Below are positions 47,212 to 59,200 of a stretch of DNA of 64,000 nucleotides, piece after piece (position 1 is the first letter of the stretch; every line of letters starts with the position of its first letter). Location of the stretch: positions 2,740,686-2,804,685 of the forward strand of contig NMRA01000003.1 of NCBI GenBank assembly GCA_002633005.1, in the 5' to 3' direction. Origin of the DNA: Phoronis australis. Lineage: Eukaryota; Phoronida; Phoronidae. Made by a program: the position numbers and the translations under genes. Under the pieces are notes generated by a model. That model ran no database searches, was not told where the DNA came from, and worked only from the letters and a program-made list of their open reading frames with translations.

Positions 47212-50200
47212 GTCCCTATCAAGCTCATTCCCTCCAGTTTAATTCCTGGTTTGTGTATCGCACCTCGCAGCTATTTCATTGATGAAGTGTATTGCGTAAC
47301 TCGATTTACATGTCATGCAGTAACTGGAGCGTCAGTTCCAGGTGATTGGGATCAACCATGTGTGACGTGCGGCAAACGAAAACGCACAGTGGCCTGTGCC
47401 GACTTTAAAACGACGTGTGAGGAGATTTATTACTGTTACTGCCCGTCACCGGAGCGCATACAGTATATACCAGGTAAGTTGTCTCCTCTAAAGACCCTCA
47501 AGATTGGTTGAAATACATAATTTGAAAGTATGCTTAGCCCTACTTAGCTGACCTAAAACATTTATATGTATTTTTCTTTGTTTTCTCATAAGGCTCATAA
47601 TAATACCCTAATATTGACCTGCAAACTTATCAGACACTAGTAGGCAAAGTTAGTTGACTCAGTTTGTAATGCATGGCGATATCTCTCGATGATATGTTTT
47701 TGATTTCGATTTTCTCGCAAGACGTGAAACTTGCTCCGTGGAATCCTTGAGACTTGGAGCTTGTTTCTCGAAGAGTCTAGAGTCAAAAATTGATTTTGTT
47801 TGTCTTTTGGCTTATGGTCTGTTCCAGAGCACGTTATCAGGATTTGTGCCTTTTGATTTCGAGTTGTAGCCATATCATCTACACCCTATAGTCTATGGTC
47901 ATGACCTAGGCTTAGCCTCAAACAGGCTATGAAATCTGTAGACTATAGTCAAAAGGTATTAGACTCCCTCGAAAAACAGCCATCAAGTGTGTTTTTCTTA
48001 CTCTGTGCTTATGTGTCCTGTAAAGTAAGCAACACTGTGCAAAAACGCCAGTGGTTTTGAGGTAGCGTCAAAGGCAAAAGCGACTGTAATCGCTCAAGTG
48101 CACGCTAGCAGCGAAAACGCCAAGGTTATGTAGCCGGTTTGTGAACGAGGTGTTTTAGCGCTTAGCGTCATTCCAGCATATGGCCAAGTAGCAAGGAGTC
48201 CCTCATAACCTTCATCATTCATGAATGGTGCACATTCTCACACGTCTTTTTTCCAGATCGTGCTTACTGTGATTTGAATAGCGGTGAACAACTTCAGATG
48301 GTTTCTTTCAAGCATCGAGAGGGTGTTGGGTTCACTGATGACATCATTGCTAACGTTGACAACAAAAGGAAATGCATTAAGAAATGTCTAAAGTTGGACA
48401 CTTGTTTCTCAGTCGACTTTGACAAGCAGACATCGACTTGCACGACAAAACGCGAGAAAGGTGGCATTCCACTTCGGTATCAAACGAGCAGTGTACACAT
48501 TGAATTTGGATGCACAATAGGTTAGTATTGCAACTGGGTGGTCCTGACCCACGCGTTGAAAAGGAATAAAACTAACGATAGGTGTTGAGACACAGTGGCG
48601 GATCTAGGATACCATAAGGGGGGCCCAACATCCTCGGGGAATTGGGCAAAGCGCGATTGTATGGGCACAGGCGGCCCGAAAGATGCGGGGGGCGAGGATG
48701 TGGACCTTCTGTTCAGAATATCTATCGGTGGACTAAAAAAAAACGCGTTTCCGCGCCTGAGCCCCTCTCCTCGTCCGCTAGCGGTCCTAGCTCCTCACGC
48801 TTCGAGCTGTTGCTGTTTCACTTTTCTTGTGGTAGCCAACGGGGGGGGGGCGGGCCCCCTGGGCCCCCCTAAATCTGCCTCGCGCGAAATGCTTGCCTCT
48901 CAAAACGTCACTTCCGGAGTAGAGAACGAATAATTAATTAAATTACGAAAAGCAGTAATTAAGTGGAAAATATGTCTGGGATAACCAACGAACCTTATTT
49001 TTGCTACAAAAGACATGAAAAAGGGTTGCCGTTGCCTTTAACCACGTGCTTCCTTTGAAAATCGTCTTAATTTTAATGTATGACAAAGAGAGAATTGTGA
49101 GTTTCTGGGTGATTCACTGTGGCTTCCATAAAAATTTACATCTTACCAGCAGCTTCTATTTCTTCGTCATTGTCTCTCAGCTTCGCCACTGCCTGTCGCT
49201 TGGGATATCATGCGTTTATCGACCGATAGCGACATTTTAAATTATAGCCAATAGTTACCGCCAGTTGTCTGAACGGGTCTGNGTTCCCACCGTATAATGG
49301 GGTTAATTCATAAACTCACTATGTCCTCACGCTCTTGCTGCTTTATTTTTTACGGCCACCAAGGGAGAGGGGGGGGGCTGTCCTCCCACCTTAAATCCAC
49401 TTATGCTAGAGCTATAAAACAATAAAATCTTTTGGGTTTTGCGACATTATTACAAATCGCCAATTTCCGCCCTTGTCTCCCTGAAAGTCGCATAAATTTA
49501 AGCATTTTAGTTGGTTAATAGCCAAAACTGAGTTAGACCTTTTGCTATCATAAAGTTATTCTCATGGAATTCTTTACGGTCATAGGACTCTATTTTGGTT
49601 ACTAACAAGAACAGCAAAACCATCAGCAACCCGAGAAAACGGTTTAGATTTTATTGGGTTGGCCAACCCTAAACTTGCAAATTTGAACGTGGCGCACTTT
49701 GTACGCATGTTGCATATGATGTAATGAAAATGGGCTATTATCAGATCGATTTTTATAAGACTAAAATACCCAAATCGATTTTCGTTTTTAGAGAGATAAA
49801 CAGGGCGAAATTAATTCCGCTTTAAAATTAAAATACCATAGATCGAGTGGATTTAAGTTACGTCACCAGAGCGTTCGACCTCGACTCAGTCCGACCGCAA
49901 AGGTTCTGTTCTGGCATATACGTAGTCGCCCAAGATGCGTCAGTGGCAAGTGCATGTCACAGCGGGTTCCAGGCTTCGACCGCCAGGGGCTGATCTCAGA
50001 AAACCACTTTTCTCTCAAATAATGTAATTTTAATACGATTCCAGTACGTTTTTATACTCATTAGCTAGCAATTGTTTATAAAGGGAGCTGTTTTTGGCTA
50101 ATATCCTACTTAAACCATTTTTATGTCAGTAGTTATTTTTCTACTGGAAACCCCGCCGAGATACCACGCCAGTAAGATCCAAATGTGTGGGTGGAAATGA

Positions 50201-53200
50201 TTATCTAAAACCTGTTCTTTTGAATATAAAATTAAGTTCGAATTAGAAGTTCTCTAAGAAATCTGCACCCATCAAAGTTAACTCGAACTTTCTAAAAGTA
50301 TTGTATGATAAAGAGACCAGCTTTTGGTGCTCAGCACCATACATTGTAAAAGTCCCTACGCAGTCCATTGTGTCGTACTCTTTGTCAACAGTACGCATAG
50401 CATGCACTACTTCGACCACATGTTTAGCTTTATTTTTAGGTGACAAGTGCCCGACAGGTTGGCTTAACTACGTCAACAGCAAAGGAAGATCGTGTTACTA
50501 CATTGATTACAGAATCGTTTCTCATGAAGAGGCAAAAGACTTCTGTGATGGAAGAAACAGTCACGTTCTTTACATCAACGATCAAGACGAACGCAATTTT
50601 GTTACTGAAACCTTAAGGTATTGTTACATTTTATTTGGTTAGATTTGAAAGAAGAATAGCCAGGGGGGTGCCACGGGTGCCAACGAACACCTACCGGCTA
50701 CTCTAATCCAGTCAAAGGACCGTCCACGAGCAGCTTAGGTCTGCCTCAGCCAGAGGACAATTTCTTTAGTAATACCTCAGACCTGACCTATTTACAACAT
50801 GGGGAGCCAGGAATATTGGTAATGACTTAAGAGGGGATCAAGGGGAAAACTCATCTGCACTATGGAAGGTACGACAAGAAACCATGCAGCGAGAACGCAA
50901 ACACCTCATCAATCACATTTACTTAAAGGAACACTGCAGCAGTTTTCCTCAATTGACTGACAACGGCATTGTTGTTAATAGCAATTACCACCACTACGAT
51001 CGCTTCCTGTATCTCATCCCCAGAAATCCGACCAATGCTATAAGTCGTGACGTCAAATGGTCGTGCTCACTTCCCGTTTGCACTGACAAACGGGAAGCTA
51101 TACATGCAGTTGATAACAATATAATATTCTTTTTCGTGAATCATTTGTAAGCCTGTGGAATGTTGGTCCGCTTTACCCGGCCCTGTTCTTTCGCTCCGGA
51201 ACAACTAATGGCATAACAGACCATCCCACTTGCAAAGGAACGGGCAGATCGACATACGATTGTATGAAGTCAGTATATGTTACTGACCGACATTTGGACT
51301 ATTGTCAATTGTCAGTTGACAGCAGCGCCTAGTGTGGTGGTTGAGGGAAGCAGAGAAAGCACCTTGACCAACACTTTGATCATTTCCAAACAACGAAGAC
51401 GAACCAACACTGGCAGAGCGCCTCTTTAAGACGAGTTCAGTTTCCAAGCGCGCTTTAAGTTAAACCGATTGGTTATCTCGTGTCGTTCAACATATGCCGT
51501 TCAAAAATAACCTAGTTCCAAAGACTAGACGTATACTTTTCTAACCTCGAACGTAGAACGGGTACTAAAATCTTTCAGTTTTGAGCAGTGTATCAGCGTT
51601 ACACGAAAGGCGGAGTAAATTCTACCAGACTGAAACCGCGCAAATCAGTCCCATTCAGTTTATCATCTTTAAACGTAAGACGGTTACCTTGCAGTTTATC
51701 ACCAACCTTAAATGTAAGATGATTCCGTACATGTTATCAACATTTCAACGTAAGACGGCTTAGCAGCCCCTTAATGTCAAGACAGTCGTACTATTTAGCG
51801 AGCTTTCACGCATGGCGATCTTAGAGTTTAACCTTAAACGCATGGCGATTCAGTACCCGACTTAAACACTGTAAGACGTTCGTGCAAGGGTTGAAATGCA
51901 ACATTTTACAGACAATAATGAATCTCAAAACTTACATTTTAGTTTGAGAAACAAAATTTGAAGAAATCTAATCTCCTTTCGGCAGGGACAAGGAAGGGTT
52001 CTTCTGGACAGGGGTGAAGAGCCCCTATGACAACTATACTTGGATGAGTGGTGACATGGCATTGATATCTAGGAGCAAATGCTCCGTGTTGTCATGTAAC
52101 ATCACGTGTACCTTGTCGATAGTTGACTGCAAGAGCAAGAGACATGTCATCTGTGAAAAGGAGCCTATTGGTAGGTTACAGGTTGAAATATTAGGTTGTT
52201 GTGTACTTGATAAATCACTTCAGGGTTTACGTGATTTTTGTTCCATTAATTCCCATGCCCTCTTTCAGCAGAATGTCAATACATGGTAAAATTGAGTAAA
52301 TAATTAAATACATAAACACATTAATGCTAAACACTTGGCGATTGCCTTTGTTTGACGTGCTTGTCGTATTTTTCGTGTTAGGGAAAATGCGGTGAGGTAA
52401 CCATTCATTGTAATCCTCATCTAGCTTTTTGCCCTAAATGGCTTAATCCAACTCGAAATATTTTATTCAATCGTTTGCTATGCACAAGATCGCACAAATT
52501 TTTTTCCTTCGCGCACGCTGATCCCCTCTCGTGGACGCATATCCCCCCCTTGGACTACTTTTCCCTGTTTGCGGACATACTTTGTTAATTTCCTTTCCTC
52601 CTGGATGGACCAATTCTGGTGCTGCACATTATTCCCTGCCCCATAGATCACTCTCTTACTTAAGCGCAAACTCGTCGATTAAGCTACTAGACTATTTTTT
52701 GAATAAGTCAATACATCTGAATATCATAAAATCAATAAAAATAGTCTTCTTTTCAATACACATTGCGAAAGTCATCAAATTTTATCAAATTTCGTTGTAA
52801 AATCATCGCCACTAAAAATATCATGGCATACTAGGGTGGCTTTCAGCTTTCCGTCCAAGAAACTTACCGCTATAAAATTCGTACAACTCATGCTCCTCGT
52901 TTAGATGAAAAATGATTTTTGTCTTGGAAAGAAATGACAGTTCGTTATTGTTAGATCGACAAATAAAACAACATACCGTGACAAGTCAACCTGTAGATCC
53001 TCGTCTAGAGCAATAATTAATCGTCATTTCTTTCCAGGACCGGGGCCCCGTAATTATTTTAGTTTTAACTTAGACCGAAATAACAATACTGTCATTCCGT
53101 CACAAGAAGCGATGCGCTTGCTGATCAATAATGTTGACGTCGTGCCAACAATCGAACTTGAGACTTTAATTCTCATGAAAGGTAGCCCAGATATTACATC

Positions 53201-56200
53201 TACTTTCACTAAGGAAGGATGATTTGAGAACAATTTCATACCGGTAAGTGGTCTGAAACAAGTTTTTATTCACCCACATATTTTTATGTGAATTTCGGAG
53301 GACGTGTTCCTTGGAGTTGACAACTTTTTATAACACGTTTCAGACACATTCGACCACTACTGTGCCCCCCCTAGAAGCAGTTTTAGCGTTTTACGTTTTC
53401 CTGTGTATTTTCGGAGTTCATCGATGAGTTTTCGTGAAATTTGGCAGATAGTTTTCTATTAAGGAAATGGTGAGTCTTCCATTTTATGCGTCCACATAAT
53501 TATTTGTATGTGGATGTATATTCCTGCCATCTTTGTCTGGGCGTCCGTGCGTTCCGGCGTCCGGCGTCCACGGATGTCTCCTAAACCCCTTGCAAGATCT
53601 TGTTGACGGCGGGTGATCATGAATTTCGGACTGACCAGAATACCGCTGTGCCCGTTGTGGCAATTTTTTTAACGTTTGCTTCTGTATCTTCGGAGTTCCT
53701 TGATGGATTTTCATGAAATTCTTTGAATAGGTTTTTAATAGAGAGGCGATGATACCATTCCATTTTACGGCGGATTCGACGAATTTTACGCCACCTTGTG
53801 GACATTTTTGTCATTTTTACGTCCGTTTTCTGCCGTCCGCTTTTCTATCTACCATACTACTCAAAGGATCATTATGAAAATTTACAATTGTGTTGCTGAT
53901 GAGAAGGCCACCAATGACGTTCTTGACTTTTGGACTGGTTTATTGTGTCGACCTCCTAGTGACGATTTTGTTTTTTGCGTCTGTGGCCGAATCTTCGTGA
54001 CCCTTTGAAGGAGCTTTGTGAAATTTGAAAGATGTATTTTTATGGGGCCGTCAACAAAGGGTAACGAGTATCGAACTGATCCAGATACCACTGTGCCCTC
54101 TAATGGCAACATGTTTTTTTACGTTTGCCTCGGAATCTTCAGATTTCATCGATACTTTCATAAAATTCGACAAACGGGTTTCTATAAGGAGGCGACGACG
54201 CCTTCCCATTTTCGGACAGATTTGATGTTTTCTGCGTCACCTGGTGTCCATTTTTTGTTATTTTTGTGTCGTTTTCTGGCGTCCACTTCCGTATCTGTCA
54301 TACTGCTTAAAGGATCATTAGGAAAATTTACAGATGTTTTGTTGATGAAAAGGCCATGGCTGAAGTTGTCTTTCAGACTGGTCCGACTAATGTGTCTCCC
54401 CTAGTGGAGATTTTGTTGTTTTTATGCTCCCACATATTTATATGTGGTCGCATATTGCCGTCATCTCTGTCTGGGCGTCCTGGCGTCTGGTGTCCGGCGT
54501 CCGCAGCTGTATCTTCCGCTAAATCCCTTATATGATCTTGATGATATTTGGCAGACGTGTTTCTATGAAGCTGACGACGGATGAAGACAAATTTTGGACT
54601 TCTCCAACTACAGGTGTGCCTCCTAGTGGTAATTTTATTTTTTTGCGCTTACCTATTTATCTTCGGAAGCCTCAACGGATTTTCATGAAATTTGGCAGTT
54701 ATGCAAATATTAGTGAGATGACGCTATTCTCCGGTTTGGGATGGATTCAAGGTGTTTTGTACCACCTAGTGGCCATTTTTACTGTTTAATTCAAGTCTGC
54801 TTTTTGGCGTCCGCCCTTCTATCAATCAAACTGCTCTAGGGATGATTTTGAAAATTGGCATATATGTTCTTACTGTGAAGACAGTGGCTGACGATGTATG
54901 TCCGACGACTTCGACTACTGTGGCGCCTCCTAGCGGCAGTTTTGTTTTTTGCGTCCATGGCTATATCTCTTAAAGGAGAATGCCATCCGATTTAGCATTT
55001 TTTACCGTCTTAATCGGTCTATATCCTCATCGCCTCATATACGGTCGACCTAACCTTGCCAACAGGTGTCGCGTTAAGCTGTGAGCAAGGTGAGAAACGA
55101 CGAAGCGACGTCAGTGGTTCATCTGCAGAGTGAATGCCGCTATACTGCGGTGCATCGTTTCCGCTTGTTCGAACTATGAAGCTGCGAAGATTGCGGGTAT
55201 ATCGTTTTTTCGACTTCCTCGAGAGCCCGAAATGCTTAGGAAGTGGCTCGCGGTGGTGAAGAATGAAAAGTAAACTGTTAATAGCAAGTACAAGGCCGTG
55301 AATTATGTCCGAGTCTTTGGCCGACATTTCGTCGACAGTGATTTCTCTGACGAATTCCGGCTTACAAAGAACTATTCATACATTTCGTTGCCTGTGCATG
55401 CTCACGGCGCCTCTCTAGTATTTCTTGATGAGTGTATTCCGGTTCGAACTGATATCCTGTGAAACCTAACGATTCAACCTGTGATGTCTTCGTCGGATGA
55501 GCTCTCGACTAAGTCGGGATTTGCTCCGGGCGAGTTGCCATGTAGACGTTTTCTGCGTTCTGTTACAAAATGAATTATTCTCACCCTAACCAATGCTTAC
55601 ATAAAACTGAAACAAAATCTGTCTCACCAGATTAGATACAATTTGTAATGCCTTTGGAGTATTTGTGAGTGCAAATGTTTTGAGAAACCAGCAATGAATA
55701 AACCACTGCGTTACCGGTTTTAGATGCAGTAAAGGTAATTGACCGGGCACCGAGGCCGTGTGAGCGCATGCTGATTCAGTTTTTGCTGACAGAAAGCTGT
55801 TGTGAAACAATAACTCGATTTTATATGCTATGGTCACATGTTAGGGGAATTTTTATTTAGATATACAAATACGTTATTTAAATCATTGTTACTGCACAAC
55901 TTTTGCCCTGACGGTTCTTTGGAAGGGGAACCTGACTTCGCAGCCCCAGACAAGTAAGTAGATTTTCAGTTTCGTGGCTAATTCACCTGAATTATTACAT
56001 GGACATTATTTTTTTGGCTCACTAGTATAGTCTTTTCGTTATTGGAAGTTTAGTTTTCAACTTAAGCTAGCTTTTTTATGTTCGTGATGTCCTGTCCCGG
56101 CGGCCGCGACGGGCCTGATCGGGCTCTGAGCCACTGGCGGGGAGTAACGAGCGTTTCGTGTGTCCAGAACTGAAAAAATCGCAAGTCTAAAAGTACAACA

Positions 56201-59200
56201 CACAGCTATGTTCACCCGTCTGTATTTCACGAAAGAATGATTCGAATTTAACACCAAACAGACCCAATTTTACTAATTTCGAGTCTGTTTTTAGGTATCT
56301 GCCCCTCTGTCAACGAAACCCCTCTAAGTACGATTGTTCAAATTGGCATGTTCAGATGTTCCTAATGTGAAAAATAGGGTTGACGATTTTCCGACGACTC
56401 GACTATTGTGGCGCCTCCTAGTGGCAGTTTTGTTTCTATTTGGCGCCCATAGCTGTATCTCCTAAACACTCTGCAGGATGTTTAATTAAATTTAGCAATC
56501 GTCAGTATTCATACGAAGTTAACAGCGGACGATGACGACTTGCAGACGTATCTGACGAACGCTGTGCCTCTTAGTGTCAATTTCATTTTTTCCGTTTTCC
56601 TCTGTTTCTTTGAAGTTCCTTTTATTAGGGATATTTATGAAATTCAATAAATAGCTTTCTATTAAAAAACGATGGCATGTTCCCGCTTTCGGATGTATTC
56701 GACGTATTTTGCGCCATCTAGTGGCCATTTTTATGATACAAATAAACACCCCTAGAGGCGTTCGTGGGCGCATTTCAAGGCTCTGCGTTGCTCTTGTTTT
56801 TTTCGTCAGCGGCCTTGAAATTTGAAACATGTATTCCTGTGGAGCCGTCGACAAACAGTTACGTGTTTGGAACTGATCCAATTACCACTGTGCCCACTAG
56901 GGACAAAATGTTTTTTTACGTTTGCTTCTGTATCTTCGGATTTCAGAAATGTATTTTCATGAAATTCGGCAAATAGGTTTCTATTCAGGAGACGACAACG
57001 TCTTCCCAGTCAAACATGTTTTCTCTGCTTCCCAGTGGCTATTTTTTATTTTTGCATCCGTTTTCTGGCGTCTACCACGCTACCTGCCATACCGTTTAAT
57101 TGTCATTATGAGAATTTACAGATGTGCTTCTCATCAAATTCGACAAATCGGTTTCTATTTAGGAGACAACACCACCGTCCCATTTGCGGACAGTTCGATA
57201 TTTTCTGCGCACCTGGTGGCCATTTAATTTTTTTTGCGTATTAAGTTTTGACGTCTGACTCTCTATTGACCAATAGTCCAGTCATTCTAGGGCTCCAGAG
57301 GGCCCAACCTAGAAAAAATTGCAACAGAAGGTTTTTTTGCATAAATGNTACTCTGGGGCATGCCATGCCCAGCCAGTGTCTTCCGATTCTGAACCTTGGA
57401 TTACAGTGGAATGCCCTCACGAGAGCTCACTTCTGGTTTGCGACCTACTGCCATTGGTATATTCAAACACGTCTGAATCAGAGTATAGGTCTTCAGAATT
57501 CACAGTGGCAGAGAATAGTTCGTCAGAAGAATCAGTGGCCAATGATATTCTTCATGATGATTTGAGAGCTGGTCTGAAGCGGTATGATGATCTTATTACT
57601 GGCATGACGTCTGTTTCCGAAGACGTATGCTCGTCGGAGTGTCTTGTGGGTATTCATAAAAAATCAAAGCACATAAATCAGACTTGTCCATGCAAAGTCC
57701 AATCATTAGTCTTTGACTACAGTATATGAAGATGATTGACATCCTTCGAATTTTTTAAAAGCAGAAATAACATCAGATTGGGAGCTTCACCTATAAACAG
57801 TTTCTGAAATGCTGCCTTACTTTGCAGCTGCTGGTCACAACTCTTATGCAAAATCTTCATACATATACTTGACAGAAGGAGACGTAGCAACTCAGACACC
57901 CGTCCAGACGTCTATGTCCAACAAACCATAAGACAAATTGACAGATTCTGGGCAGGTTTTTTATAATGAGATATGATCTTGTAATTGAACAAACGATGAA
58001 AAGTATTAAAACAACAGGAGGTTTAACTAGAGGTTGCGAAATGGGATATACACAGAGTGGCTGCTTTCCTTGCCGGCATGCTCAAGTATAAATGGTGCCA
58101 TGCAGACTGTGACAAACTTGAGTTGTGAAACAAGTCAGCAGCATAAAGAATGTACCCAGGCAAGACAGTCGCGTGACGACAAAGACATCCGCAGCATTGT
58201 TGAATTCCTCCACAACAGTACCGTAACCCATTTTAAAGAGAAACATTACAGAACATCGCCACTGGTGTGACTGCAGGCAAATGCGTCAGTGCCGAAAATG
58301 CCAGAGAAGTGGGGAAGGCGGTTCACTTGTCTATGAAGGGGTCAAGTGTGAAAGACTTCACATTCAGAAAGAAAGACAAGGTTGTGGCAATGACAAGTCA
58401 ATCAGTTCATGCTGCTAATAGTAGTTTTACACAAGTGGATCCACGACTGCTATTTCAGCGAATCCTGACAGCTGCAAAAGACAACAGTGAAAGTTCATCA
58501 AGCCTTTTGAAGTTTGAGCTGTGTGTTGGTTCCCCTGTCCTTTTTGATACATCTGGTCTTCCCAGAGTCGCTAATAAATCAAATTAGTTGATGCACTCTG
58601 GTCCAGTGGAGGACTACCTGAGGATTTCAATTTCCAGCAAACACGGTGATGCATGTAATCGACGGCGGTTCTTTCCTTCACCGTATTCCATGGCCTAGAG
58701 GTGCAATGTATCAGTCATTTGGTAGAGCTTATGTGGATTACATCAGCAAGTGCACCCACCCTATTGTTGTTTTTGATGGTTACTGAGATGGACCATCAAC
58801 TAAAGATGTCTCTCATGTTCGAAGACTGTGTGGGGTGGTTGGAACTTCAATGGTGACATGGTGATCAAGTAAAAAAGGAACATTTTTGGCAAAAAACAAA
58901 AACAAACGATTCACTCACTTCTTGTCAAGTTTGCTAAGACATGCTGATTGCACAGTGGTACAAGCTCAAGGTGACGCAGATGTTTTAATTGTAGAAACAG
59001 CAGTAGAGAACGCAGCGCAAGGTCCAACTACCCTTATTGCAGACGATAAAGACTTGTTGGTTCTTTAGCGTTACCATGCTACTTCACAACAAATTTCATG
59101 TTCATGAAATTTGACAAGAGACACCAAAGCAAGAGGAGAGTCTGGGACATCAAGGAACTACAGTTGTCTCTTGGTGCCAAAACTTGCGCAGTTTTGCCAT

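Noticed and set aside
48595-48933. Proline/glycine-rich open frames of 76 and 112 residues
   Set aside because: They fall inside a GC-rich MITE, have no homology I recognise, and have no consistent splice context.
55019-55327. 102-residue minus-strand open frame
   Set aside because: It is the antisense shadow of the broken THAP frame on the + strand.
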